Shown here piece by piece: positions 46,501 through 59,599 of a stretch of DNA of 64,000 nt. The stretch comes from Archegozetes longisetosus. Taxonomy: Eukaryota; Arthropoda; Arachnida; Sarcoptiformes; Trhypochthoniidae. The translations under genes and the position numbers were made by a program. The notes under the pieces are model-generated. The model was not told the origin of the DNA. It was given only the letters and a program-made list of their open reading frames with translations, and made no database searches. The DNA lies in contig JAEMBT020000009.1 in assembly GCA_018873245.2 (NCBI GenBank), positions 10,741,112 to 10,805,111 on the forward strand, read 5' to 3'. Each line of letters starts with the position of its first letter. Position 1 is the first letter of the stretch.

Positions 46501-49500
46501 TATGAGTGAATTTTGTTACAATTTTGTAATTTTTATTATGAAATGCACTTCAAACATTTCGAAATTTTTATCCAGTTTTATGAACGTTTGCTTTAAGAAA
46601 TTTTATAAATATTTAATCATAAAAGCCATTTTAATTATTCAAAGAGAACTCATTTAATGGTCACTCATTTGCTCATAAAAATGAGTCAAATAATCACAGT
46701 TTTGATATAATTTAGATGAATAAATAATAGAAAAGAGTTTGAATTTTTGGGACTAAAAGCTAATTCCAATAATAAAAGTTGATAAGTGGCTCGAATTTGA
46801 ATCTGAGTTATTTTTGTGGTAACTAATTGTTAATAACTTTTGTGCACTTCTGTTTAAACCGACAACAGGATAATTAGAATTTAATTGAAAAAAATCAATT
46901 ACTCTTTGATTAAAGCGAGTCAGTTGTCAAAATATAGGAAGAGTATAAAGTTTTAATTTAGTCTGTAAGCTTTATTATTATTTTGCTTCTTTAGTAAAAT
47001 CTAGTTTTCAAACAACCGATCGGTCATAAGCTTAAAACAAAATTACCGGGACAGAAAGCTTTGACAGCTTTTTAGAAATATTTACAAGCCTTTTGCGCTA
47101 AGAATTGAGTCAAGTAATAGATGAAATAATACCGAAAACTAATTCTATTTTGTTGCAAAACAACTTAACTTTCAAATAACTTTAGCCTAAAGATCATTTC
47201 TTACTATAATTTCAGTTCGATTATTGAAGGAGTTCTTAAAATGTTTTGATTATTAGCTTTGAATTCTCACAGAACAACTCAATTTTGTAAACAATCTTTT
47301 GATAATTCAGTTCTGAAAGAAAAAATGATTGCCTCGAGTCAATCACTGAAATGTTGAAAGAGATGAGAGAAATCAAAGATTACTTGCTTTGGAAATCACA
47401 AAGCCTTAATGTTCATGTCAGATAAACTTAGACTTAAGGGTCACACAAAGTCTCTATTAGTCAGTAATTGCTTTTGGAGTTAAATTACATTAAATCAGGA
47501 TTAAGACTGGATTGTCAGTCAGTCTTTGCAAACATAGCAAACCTTCTAATTAAAAGTTGTGCAAATGATTGCATGCAATGAGCACGCTCTTATCAGTTTT
47601 GATTAAATTAGTCATTCAATGTAATAACAAGGTTCGTGTTCCAGTTAAAATCATCAATTGATCGTTCAAATAGGAATCAAGAGTGTGGTTAGTATTGTTG
47701 TATGTCATAACCAATTAAATTAAGCTATTGATCGTACTTCCAATTGTCAACAAAGTTCATACTGAGAAAGGTGCTCAAAATATAATTATACACGTCGTCC
47801 GATCGCATCATGCTTTGCAAATTGTGTCAACCTATATATAAGATGTTGTCACAAATGAATGCACACATTTTCATTAAATGCTTTTATAACTCACATAACT
47901 TGTGTACAGACAGGGTCTATAGTGTACATACAGGGTCTATAGTGTATCGAAATCAACTTGATTATTAAATTTGATTATCACTTATAATTCTGATAGCTTT
48001 AAACCACCATTAGAAAGTATGTGTTTTATTTAAAAATGTTTGTCACGCGTTTTCAGGCCAAGCTGTATATTAGTTAATATTTTTTTAAAGTATGTGTTAA
48101 TTGAATTAATTGACATTTTTGAATAACCATTAGATTTTTTCCTACTCAGTAATGTTAATCTCTATTCCTTCACTAATTATTCAGGACTTCAGTGAATAAT
48201 AAGAAATAATCAAATATTGACTAATATCCAGTTTCACATCAAAGTATCCATAAATTCTTTTAAACTCATGCTTTCTAACAATGACTTAAGGTTATGAAAA
48301 CTATAAGACGCGAACTGATCAATAATAAGTTGATTTTGATTTGTATACAAGTTATGCAAATTATAAAAGCATTTAATGGGAATGTGTGCATGTATTTGCA
48401 GCAATATTACATTAAGTTGTAGAGACAGAATGCTATCCATAGGTTGACAGAGTCTGCAGAACATGATGCGATCGTTTACATCTTTATCAATTGAAAAATC
48501 AATTCTTTGTAAAGACGAGTCTCAATAGATTATCAGCAATAATAAAATGTGTAATCAATTGATATTTACCTTTTGGAATAGTTAGTCAAAAATTGTAAAC
48601 TATAAGTGAATGTTTGATCTTATGATTTGGAATATTATTTATATTTGAGCGAAGTCACTTTGAATTGGTCTTCAATCGACAATCTTATCAAAGCTCTTTT
48701 TAGTGGTTTTACTTTTAAAAACTCTTAAGAAAGACTAGTCTTCGACCAACGCCTTCGTATATATTAACACCAAAATAGATGACAGAATCAAAATACAGAC
48801 CTGATGCAGGAATTGATATAAATAATATAAAAACCACAAAAATTGATCCCAAGGTATCGAACCATAACTTCAAATTCTCGATTTTACTTGGCAATTGTAT
48901 GGCGACATGTGTCTAATCACTATTTTAATCAGACTTTTTAAAACCGATTTACACAATTTTTTTATCATAGGCAGACTTAACAATACTATATAACTTATTT
49001 TTAGCACTGCTGATTTTCGAAATCTCAGAATATGACTCTTTTAATTCTCGTATCTTTTAGTTGTTTCTTCAATTCACAGTCTTTTTAACTTTGAAATTGG
49101 ATTCCAGACAAAATAATCAGAATTAAAATTTGATTTTTGCAATTTTGATTTTGTTTTTATTCTGAATCTTTTGTGTGAATTTAATAAAATTTTGATATTA
49201 AATTTAACTTCTTAAAATTAATATCTTAGACATCGCTTTACTTAACTAGATCTGCATTATTTTGCTTTTTCTAATCAATAAATTATTAAATAAACTATGG
49301 ACTCAACAATTTTATATGCTTTCTGGAAATAAAAGCATATTGTTATGAAAAACAATATAAGAACCATAAAATTGATTATTGAACAAACAACAAAAGAATC
49401 CTATAGAGCATTGAAGATTTGGTTCTTATGATAAATGATTCAGTCTCTAACTGTATCGGAAGACATGGACTTTCAGATAATGGAATCCTCTATCACTATT

Positions 49501-52500
49501 TAGAAAATAGGTAATTCAAGCAAAATGATTAAAGATATTATTTTCAGTTCTAATACCATTAATCTTGATCATTTTTTTTGTATAAATAATCGAAATTTTA
49601 GGTTTAAAACTCTTGAAAACCAGTTTTGAAACTAAAATAAAAGATGAGTATTAAATTTGCTTGAAAAAAAGTAATTAGTTTAAGTTGAAAATAATGAAAA
49701 TTGAGGCTAGAGTTACAACTAATCTTGAAATTTGATAGTTGCAGGCATTTCGAAACTTGGTTCTGAAATATTTCAAATTAATTTCTTTTACAAGCTTTTG
49801 AACAGAAGCTAACTTAAGTAGAGATAAAAATGAAAAATCGCACTTTATAATACGTGGTAATTCAACAGTATTAAGGCAAACGGTAATTGATTTGAATTTA
49901 TAAGGTGTTTTCGAAGCACGAAGTAATCGGTTTCGGTCAATATTAGTTTAGTACTAATATTACATACTATACGATATGATAAATACATAGATTTTACTTT
50001 GACATAATAAAAAGAATCAATATAAACTTTCTTCTCTATTGTTGTGTTTAACCTTTTATTGCTCAGCGATTCAATAAAAGTTATTAAACAATTTAGACAA
50101 TAGTGGTTAGAGTTACGAGTTATTTCTATCTCTAATGTCAAATAATAGAACCTATGAGTGGTTTTAGGTTCCCTACACATTATTCTGAAGGAAATAAGAA
50201 TTGATTTCATGTGAACAGAGTTCATAACAAATAGGCTTTTAGTGTCGGCACTTTAGTATATAAGTCACTCTGCTATACAGTTATTACGAAATGTCTTACC
50301 AGGAGACATATAACATAAAGATTTTTATGGATTGCGAAATACTGTACAAAAATAGGTTATGTTTGACAATCTAAAGCAACTTTTCAAATCATCTGAAAGT
50401 AATTTTTTTCAATAGTAGAATATATGTCGTTCAATAATATTGTGATAAGCTTATCTAATAAAACATTTGTTACACGTTTTTCAATATGTCATTAGATTTG
50501 AACATTTTTAAAAGTATGTTCATGCAATCCGTTAAAATACTTTGAAGTTTTGATATTTTGAATTATTTTTATAGCCTAATTAAATTTTATCAGTTGTTGA
50601 AGAATATGAATGTAGTACTATCTCTGTTATGAGCAGAGTCGTCACTTTTCAACTGAAAAGCCTCAGAATTTAGTCAGAAAATCAAGGATAAAGTAGCAAA
50701 CTTTCTGAAATCTTTTTGGAATACGTTTCAATAATTATTTAACCCCTTTCGATTTCTGATATGTTTATAAATTATTTAATCGAGTCACTCAAAATTTTCA
50801 GCTTTCACTCATTTACTACACTTTTAAGGATATCGGATATAACAAGAAGTGATTTGTTCAAAATATTTTAGTTGCCATCTAAAAAATTCTCGAGTTTGCG
50901 ACAAAGCCAGGTTCTGGTTATGAGTGCTGAGTATGGAAATGCACCCATTATTCTGATTATTATAGTTTTGTGCGAAACAATGATCAAAATTGTGAATGAC
51001 ATCAACCAATGCATATCAAAATTCATTCAATACACTTAATCGTTGAGTTTCGCATAAGATGAAACCTAACATCGATTAAGATTGGAAAAGTTTCCAAAGT
51101 AGATAAATGAAATCCTATACTCATTTTGATGACGTTAATTCTAACAATCTCAAGTTTCAAAAACTTCTCAAATCGTAACTAAAATAGATTGAATTGAATG
51201 CGTCAGTTATTTCTAATGCGGAAATACATTTTTAATCAATACTATTTGCTAGTCCATGCTTCAAATTCTTCTTAGATTAAATTCATTAAACTTTAATCTG
51301 TTTCAAACATTTTAAGCTCAAGAAGTAAATTCATATTTACTGAACTAAAAGCTATCTTTATTTTCTGTTACAATTTATGTGCTTAGCAAAATCAGTATTT
51401 GGAAGAATATGAAACCTCACACGAGTTGTACAATTCTATTTAAAGCCAAAATTCAATAGATAGAAATGATTAAAGGATGCCACATCAACAACTCTATGAT
51501 TACTGAGCAAAGTTTGATTAGAAGCAGTTCTTTGTCACAATTTCAATTCCGTTTAGGCTTGAAATCAAATTTGAAAAGACCCACAGATTTATGCGTTAAG
51601 CATTTTTCTGTTAATATAAGTGGAAAACTTATAAAATAGATTTATGTTTTAAGTGAATTTTTATTGAACATTCGAAGTTCTGATTGGACTGCATGAATTA
51701 CTTTTTTACATTGACTACAATGTAAAGCTATGAAGTTATTATTGTCTTCCAGAGTATAAGCTACTTATGACATCCATAAACAGTACTGGTGTATTGGATC
51801 ATTAACAACTTTCGAACTACCAAAAAATAGTTATATTTAAACCAATAGGTGCTCGGACAGATTTAATTATTTTTGAATAATTACAAAAGTTTGTCTTCCA
51901 ATCAATATTGTATTTTCAAAATTAGACCAATACAAATATTTCTCAGTGTTGAAAATTGTATTATTATTCGGATGATCGTTTAGGTAATACGGCTGAAACT
52001 ACAAATCCAATAATACCTAAGATTTAACTTGAAACTGAGTTCAGTATAGTTTGCAGAATTGTTTGTTCTCATTGAACATAAAATACTAATAAAAGGAGCA
52101 AGATTAATATGCGCATAAAATATGCATTTAATTGATAAATAATCGAACTGAATGTATATTTTTTGTATATGTTATAGTCAAAGTATGAAATTCAGTCATT
52201 CTATAGAATAACTAGTGATTTTATAAAATGACCAAAATATCCAGTCAAAGTATTAAATAATTGTTTTCAAATTAGTTTTCACACTTTGACTGGTCATTAT
52301 GTATAATGACTAGTGGTTATATGAAATGACTACTGGCAGTAAGTCAAAGTATATAAAGTATTTAATTAAACTTACTTAAATTCATTACAATAAATAATTG
52401 TTAAAAATCTGTTTCAAGAACAAACTCAATAATATAGAGAAATAACTTGTAAATAACACATTAGTTTAAAAGCATGTGAGTTCGGCTTAAAAAGATAAAC

Positions 52501-54471
52501 GAATTAAATAGAATTTATGATAATCTAAGGTTTTACGCAACTAAATCTGAGCTTTGATAGTTAAAAAGGGGCTCACAAACTTAAATAAACATTAATTGCT
52601 ATTTATTCAATACTGCATAAGCGTATTTATAAAATTATTCTTATTTACTAAACCATTTCACACAATGACTGCCTTCAGTTAGTCATTATACATAATGACT
52701 GGTCAAAGTGTGAAAACTTATTTGAAAACAATTATTTAATACTTTGACTGCACATTTTGGTCATTTTATAAAATCACTAGTCTTTCTATAGAATGACTAA
52801 TTATACACTTTGACTGTAACATATACATATTAATGTTTACTCCTTTTATTAACACTTAAAGGAGTGCTGATTGTGTATGTAAATAAGTGCTATTGTAGGG
52901 GCATGATCGATTTATTATTTGCAATACAGTACATATTCCATTCTCAATATACATCAATAACAGAACTTAGACTTTCTTAAAGTAGAACAAATTATTGTCG
53001 ATATTTAAATAAAGTTAACAAAAATAATAATAGACATTTACTTAAAGTGTTTTTTTGTGCAAAATTATAGACGTGAGGAAAGTATGATATGAACTCACTT
53101 TTTGAAAAAATGGCTTAACGAATAGGCTTTTACTATGAGTTCAATATAGAAAGTATTTTTAATGCATAGTAAAGGCCTATTCGTTAAAAAGTGAGTTCAT
53201 ATGTGAAAAGTGGACTATAAATCTGATTTTTCTTTAGGATCATTAGTTTTATCTTTTGTGTTATAAGAGTTAGAGATAAAAATACATTCAAATATACAAA
53301 AGACTAAACGATAAACTATAAAATGAAATGGACACGAATCCGATATTAAAGCTTAAATAACAAGCATTTTTTTGTAGATGAATATTATCTAAAATCTCAT
53401 CATAAATAGAAATTGGATTTCTCTGAACATTCTATAAATACTTTTTAAGATTTTTATCTCTGATTTCAAAAAAATTGGATTTAATGGTATTTCTGAATCA
53501 TTCTTCAATCCAATAAAATATGAACTACTTTGTAATTGTCTTATTTATCTGAAGACAAATATTTTCTCTGAGACAAAACTTATTCTCAAGAATCAAAAAA
53601 TTATTATTGATAGGAATCAATGCTTCTGAAAGAAGTTTATGTTTTGAAAACTTGAAAATAATCCTCATGGAAAGTAAGAGCTTTTTGTTTCAGATTCATT
53701 GCAGAATATATCAAATGCACTGTAACGCGAATCTAGATTTTTATTGGTACAGAAATACTGTTCAAATAGAATACATTAGACTTGAGAGCAGTCTATATTT
53801 CACTATAAAGTTACAAAAATATTATTTATAAAGTTGTTTCAATCTTTGAATGACTTTTAGTAAGTGATCCAACACACAACTCAATAAGTTATTAAGTCCT
53901 AGTATTGAATGCAGTTTATTTATCAAATCTATTTTTACTTTTTATTTTATACCCTTTTGCACTCAAATTTTCAGGAAATTTGGTTTTTTAATTTGATTAG
54001 AGTTCAGTTCTTAGCACTAAAGTTCGTTTGGCAAAAATCTGCATCCGTTAAAAATTTATATCCAAACAAAAAACATATTAAACTGAATTAAAATAGAAAA
54101 TTATACAAATAAGGCTAAAGCCTTTTCAATCCTATAATATTTATATTTAAGATTTGATTCAATAGTATATTATACTTCACATCCCGGTGAGTAAATTGAT
54201 ATTTTTATAGCAGAATAAGCTTTAAACAAATGAAATTCTATTTCTGTATCGATTGCATTAAAAAATCCAAACTTTCTATTTTCCTAGCAATGAGTAGACT
54301 CGACAAAAATATCTAATGACTTAGAATAGTTACAAACAATATAACAAAATTGTTAATCATAGCAAAGCAGAAACAATAGCAAATACATACGAGAGTATAG
54401 ATGCCAGAAGCAAAGCTTCCACTTCTAAGAGACTTAGCTCCAAAACAACACGATTTGATTATTGCCATCAT
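40563..54471 (-). CDS. Four-transmembrane protein of LAPTM/DUF4728 type, seven exons
   Basis: Seven exons join with matching phases: 54471-54391, 45745-45682, 43506-43421, 43344-43246, 42934-42875, 41076-41002 and 40919-40563. All introns are GT-AG. The CDS is 822 bases, giving 273 residues. The start MMAIIKSCCFGAKSLRSGS has the Cys-Cys and Arg-x-Gly motif typical of this group. Membrane segments lie at about 20-43, 50-76, 82-104 and 112-141. The loop DNRKMLIPW before TM3 and the YCVLCVYSQYQQYLEGRG exit from TM4 are also characteristic. The last exon adds a hydrophilic cytoplasmic tail of 118 residues, rich in Asn, Asp and Ser. Related proteins sit in lysosomal or other endomembranes, and their exact role in arthropods is not known to me. 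Intron 1 is about 8.6 kb, and several introns hold inverted-repeat elements. Two ATGs are adjacent at the start. I chose the first. Confidence 0.8.
42068..42419. mobile_element. MITE with 29-30-bp inverted ends, in an intron
   Basis: CTATGCCTGAAATAACTGTC...AAAT at 42068-42097 is mirrored at 42391-42419 with one gap and two mismatches. The 352-bp interval has no coding sequence. It lies between exons 5 and 6 of the four-transmembrane gene, with the splice sites unaffected. Confidence 0.75.
47801..48473. repeat. Inverted pair of related 110-130-bp segments, both open
   Basis: The plus strand at 47801-47906 and the minus strand at 48473-48341 are related: both start GATCGCATCATG and continue into CTGTCAACCTAT-like and CATTAAATGCTTTTATAA sequence. 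Both copies read as a short protein beginning M-x-C-x-LCQP and containing IKCFYN-HNL. The plus copy is followed by a partial tandem duplication (ACAGGGTCTATAGTGTA twice, about 47909-47946). They lie in intron 1 of the four-transmembrane gene. Confidence 0.65.
52175..52816. mobile_element. MITE with long inverted arms, TA-flanked
   Basis: The arms of about 150 bases (52175 to about 52325 and about 52668 to 52816) are inverted copies starting (T/C)AGTCAAAGT and sharing TCATTCTATAGAA, GACTAGTGATTTTATAAAAT and CACACTTTGACTGGTCATTAT. TA stands just outside both ends (52173-52174 and 52817-52818), as for Tc1/mariner-mobilised elements. Near-palindromic GTCATTATGTATAATGAC occurs within the arms. There is no coding sequence. 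It lies in intron 1 of the four-transmembrane gene. Confidence 0.88.
53087..53202. repeat. Hairpin of about 115 bp
   Basis: ATATGAACTCACTTTTT...AACGAATAGGC is mirrored by GCCTATTCGTTAAAAAGTGAGTTCATAT with a small internal insertion. The loop is about 40 bases. It could be a tiny MITE, and it is also in intron 1. Confidence 0.75.
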
Positions 54472-54499
54472 TTGGAGGACTATAACTATTATGACGATC

Positions 54500-57400
54500 A
54501 CACCATTTTATTAAAATAGTTTCGAGTATATGATTCTGTGTTAACAATAAATATAAAACACTTTAGTTCTTCACAGGCATGCATTCGATGCACGAACTGA
54601 GGCAACGTTCAGACTCACAATTTATTTGGGATATGCTCTACAGACAAACATTGCATTAAGAGGTGAAATGTAGTGTAAGCTTCTGCGCGTTTACTCTCAT
54701 AAATGATTCGTTACTTCAGTTAATATAAAAATATTCTGAATATTGTTAATGGAGTAGGAAAGTAGAAATCAAATGACATATATGTTAAAAAGGGTTTATT
54801 GATTGGTTGTTACTCAATAAATCGATAGACATGTTGAAAATGAATTCAGTATATTTCCAATTGAGATTTGATACGATCATTGTTAGATATCAATTATAGG
54901 ATTCACTCAATACTTATTTAGCTTAAGATAAGTGTCTCATTGGCTTTAATGAAGGGGTAAATAAACACTTTCTCAGATTACACAGTTTTCTATTTAATTA
55001 AACTAATTGTAGCCAAAATAGCGTTTTAGCGAATAGATCAGTCTAAGAACGAACACTAAAATAGTTGTCAGATTAGCTAAAGTTTAAGAATTTCAAACCG
55101 AAGGATTTTACATGAAAACTATAGACTGAAAGTCATTAAACCTCAAAATGTGCTTCTTTTCAAAGATCAAATCTTTTGAATATTTTTATTTATTTCAGGT
55201 AAATAAAACACAAGCTCTTCAAATGCAAATTTACTCATTTGAATAATGATTAAAATTCGGCTATTCCTCAGCATATATTTTCTTTTTTACACACAAAGTA
55301 AGCAACAAAAAGGAATGTCTTATTGTAAAAATGTTAGTATTACTCAGTCTTCAAAATAGATAAGACTAGAAATAATGAGTTTGTCTTCACTAAAAAAAGT
55401 CAAATCAAACTTAATTGTTATCTCATGAGACCCCAGATTTTGCAAAATAGTGCCTGACATTCAACTATTGTTAGATCGACTACAATGACATCGAGCTTTC
55501 ATTCAAACGATGCATAAATGAATGAATTTATGTTTAGCGATTGAACATGTCTAAAGTTATGCGTGTCAGTACAAAAAACTTTATCCCAAAATCATTTGAT
55601 CTTAAGTTTATCACAGTCTCGTTCGAAGAAAACAATACGAAAATTGAGTAAAAGTTGCGAAACATCCAGACATTCGCCTATTTGGTTGTCTAATAAGGTA
55701 TTATATTTGTGATTCGATTTGTCTTAAGGATAAGTTCTGATTTTCAATTGCAAATCATTTAGTTTGATTCAATTATATTCAAAACTTGTACCGAATGTAT
55801 GAACAGAGACGATCCAAAAATTGATTGATGTCTGGAATAGAGCCAAATCTAGACTTGAATGGAGACCAAATTATTCACCATAAGACAATAATAAGTCTGA
55901 TAAATATTTATTTTATTATATTTCTGCTCAATAAAGCTTGGCTTCAATTTTGCGTGGATTCGGGTCTATTTATTTTTCACACAGAAGTCTGTTCCCTCTC
56001 TTTAATAGCAGTTATTTAGGCTATGTTTGAGAATCATACTAACTTCTATTTCATTTGTATTGATTTAGGTTCAGAATAATTACTCTATTTTTATCTATTG
56101 ATAGCTATAAAAAATATGGTTATGAGAATTGACATCCATTTCTTTTATGTTTATATCTTTTCAAAAGTATATAAAATGAAAAATAAAACGTATTTCATAT
56201 CTTAAGTGTAGCCAAAGTTTTCATTAAAATTTCATGCGATAGAGAAACAAACGAAAGAAGACATAAACAAATGCTAAACAATGTTAGAGCGCTCTGTGAA
56301 TCCAGCAACAAATAAATATTTTAGATCGTTATACAACATCGTTTTATTTTGATGGGTATTATAAATGAAGCACACGCAAACAATAGTAGAAGTTATTGTG
56401 ATTCACACCTAACTTAGAGAACACATAAGAGAAAATTTGGGGAAATGTAGTTTTGCTCATCATTAGTAAAAAGAGTCTGTTTTCATATGAGTTTCTGCTA
56501 AGTATTACTTTAGATTTTTATACTTTAGAACTGTATATGTAGATGGATTGTTGTCTTCATAACAACTTTACTCGCATTACAACAAATGAAATCTTATTTG
56601 GCAGACGATTATTGTGCAGATGAGTGTTCCCACAACTATAAATCAAGACATAAGAGATAAGTAGGAGGCCATTAATCTGAAACTTTAGTTATTGTTTTAT
56701 AGACTGGAGTTCATAAAAAATAATGTTCTCTTTTGTTGACAAAATTGTTGCAGGTCGATTCATTTTATCTCATTTTTATGACAGTCATTAGTGTTGATTC
56801 AATTGAATTTTGATTTAACGCATCACAACAATAGATAAATAAATTGATTTCTTACAATTTATAAATATAATGCCATTCAAACTATTGCCAAAATACATTA
56901 GTATTATTAGCTGTGATATAAGCTAATATTAGTTATTATAAGTTAACTAAATGTGAGCATTAAGCAATAGATAATCAATTTTATTGTTTTTAGTGAATAT
57001 ACTGCTGACTAATATTGCGCAGAAGCTCGAGCTTGATCTGGAAGCTAACTCATATAGTATTCTGAATTTTTGGAGTTGGAACACATAATTGTGGGCTACT
57101 GAATTTACATTAAAATTCATGTTAAGTTCAGGAAATTTTTTCGTATGAACAAAATAATGAATTTCAACTCAAGAAAAACATTTGAGTTGCAGATTGGACT
57201 AGGTGCCTATTAATTTAATAAAATATTTACTTGAGTTATGTGAAAGATACCCAAAATTCAGATTAAAAATCTCCATTGTTTTTAAGGTTCACCATCTCGA
57301 TAAAGTAATCTGGAATGAAGATTCGCTCAAAGATTAATAATAATTTTGTACAATTTATATTTAATCTAAAAATCTGGTGTGAATTGTTAGATTTTCATCA

Positions 57401-58930
57401 ATTTTGAAAATTAGATCTCAATTATAAATTCACAATATCAAATCAAAAATTATTTTAAATAAGATTAGCGTGATAAAATATAACTACTCCAATAAAATCA
57501 GGCTCATGATCGGAAATACGAGCTTATGTGCATCATTACTGCTCAATTCTTATGTATTTGACTAAACTGACCAATTTTTCAATAGAAACAAAAATAAAAC
57601 TCTTGTTCAAAATATTAGGCAGAGAATTTATATGAATGATGGCAAATATGTGCAATCACAGGAAAATACTTCTCAACTCAAATATAAATCATAAATAATA
57701 GTGATTTTATTCATCTTTAGAACTCAGGCTTTTCATATATCATACTTCAATTGATCTAATGGTTAGGAATTCTGACAATATAACAAATTTTTGGATTCTT
57801 TATCGTCAAATTGTAGTGCACTTCTTGTCTCAATCCAATAAAATGCTCGAGTATTTTATTAGGTCTTATGAATTTAGATGAAGGAATCGATATAATTGTT
57901 TATACCAATAGTGAGATAACTTGTACGAGCAGGAGATGGTTTATGAAATTATAACTTAAGTAATATAAGTTTGTTAATGAGTTATACAACGAGTATATAA
58001 GTTAATGAGTTGAATATGCAACTGACTTCTAATAAGAAATGCCATAAAGATATTTGAATAAATGAATAAATCCATACTTTCAAATATCTCATGAGTATTT
58101 AAGATCACAAACATTAAAGTGATTCGCTCCTATAGCTTCATTTGCTAATAATTATGCAAATATGTTTAAGCTGTTCAACAATTATACACTGAATGACCTG
58201 CATTTTTAATGAAATTTCTCAGAATTGAATATTCTTAAAAGTATGTTTTATGGTTTCTTCTTCATAAAATGTAGTAATTATATTGAGTCACTTTGTATGC
58301 AGTAATTGAGGCAAGAACAAGAGCGAGAAATGAAGAGACTTCTTCATTTTAAGTCTATAATTCTTATGACCTGAAAATTTGTCAAAACTGACACGCTTTT
58401 TATTCTAATTATTGCAAAAACTGAGGTAAGCGATTTTGTTTCTATGTTAATCCACTATCCCATACATAACTCTTATAATATTTAGAGAAACTATTTTTCG
58501 GTTTTAAAGTCTTTTAAGAGCAAGTTGTTTGGTAATAAGTATGAGCTTTAAATTATATAATATTCTAAATAAAAATTTAGTTATAAAATTCTAGATTAAT
58601 ACAGGTTTAGAGTATCTACAAGTCAAAAATTGTGGGACTAATCTAAGTCAAACTATCAAATTGTTCACATTTTATGTGAGAAAAATGGTCATAACTATCA
58701 ATAATTATTTTCAACTAATTAAATTACTTAAATTACAATAAATAAAGCTTAAGATCATATGAAAGATTATTTATTAAATGACTGTAATCAATAAGCTTAA
58801 AGATATTGCATAACTATTTGCAAACTGATTTGCATAAAAACTATTTGCCTATTTTATATAACCTTTTAGTACAGCAAGAGCCACATGTGTGGGTTCAATA
58901 TTTCAGTGGCTCTGAAATTTGAGCATGACC
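54500..58930. other. Gene-free stretch upstream of the four-transmembrane gene
   Basis: No supported coding exon or element was seen. The stretch next to 54500 should contain the promoter and any 5' untranslated exon of the minus-strand gene, but no core promoter element can be singled out in such AT-rich DNA. Short open frames such as 55825-56019 show no features of a real gene. Confidence 0.4.
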
Positions 58931-58940
58931 TTTCCGGTAA

Positions 58941-59592
58941 GAGTTAGTTTCGCAGAAGTCAGTTTAGCAGAATGACATTTTAATCAGTCAGTTTAGCCAA
59001 GAAGTTTGATTTCTCTGTTCTCCTATTCTGAATTTATATTTAGAAACCCCTTTATTTTTCAAAGCCATTATGAAGAGCTCGAGTTTTATTGAACATAAGT
59101 TTTGAGTACGCACTTGATGTTCTACATAGAAAATATTTCACTATCGATGTAATAAATTCTAAAAATTTATATAATAAAGATATACTGTAAATAAGAGTTT
59201 AAAAATTTAGTAAATATATAAACTACAGATTTTATTCACCTAATCAAAAAGTATGATTAACTAATTCTTATAACTCCACTAACAAGTTAAAAGTTAAATA
59301 TTTGTTAAATCTCAAATTTGAGCTCAAATATTTAAGGGAATCAATATACAGAATCTAGTATTTAATCAGTTTTTAGTTCTATAGTTTTGTGCTGAATATT
59401 AGTGCTTCAGCTTTTATATAAATTTGATTATTACTATGAAATTCTTTATTCTACTTTATTAAATATGAATGGAGAACAAACCCTAAGATTTAGGGATGAG
59501 AAAATGTATTTTAAAATTGATTATAACCTATTTCAGCTAGACTGACTAGTTAAAATACCATTCTGCTAAACTGACTTCTGTGAAACTGACAC
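58941..59592. mobile_element. MITE-like foldback with GTCAGTTT motifs
   Basis: The arms 58943-58999 and 59534-59590 are inverted copies sharing CAGAAGTCAGTTTAGCAGAA, ATTTTAA and AGTCAGT. Weaker similarity continues outside, around CCTTTCCGG and GGAAAGATCG. The interior is non-coding and very AT-rich. Repeated GTCAGTTT within each arm gives a sub-repeat. Confidence 0.75.
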
Positions 59593-59599
59593 CAATCGA

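Noticed and set aside
48735-48800. An exon-like stretch (VCILILSSILVLIYT) after a GCATCAG acceptor in intron 1 of the four-transmembrane gene.
   Set aside because: The seven-exon model already supplies all four membrane segments with matching phases. This would truncate the protein. It may be an alternative exon, but the support is only one acceptor and 21 open codons.
49845-50225. A 126-codon open frame on the minus strand.
   Set aside because: No domain, biased composition, and it lies inside intron 1. It is probably a chance open frame.
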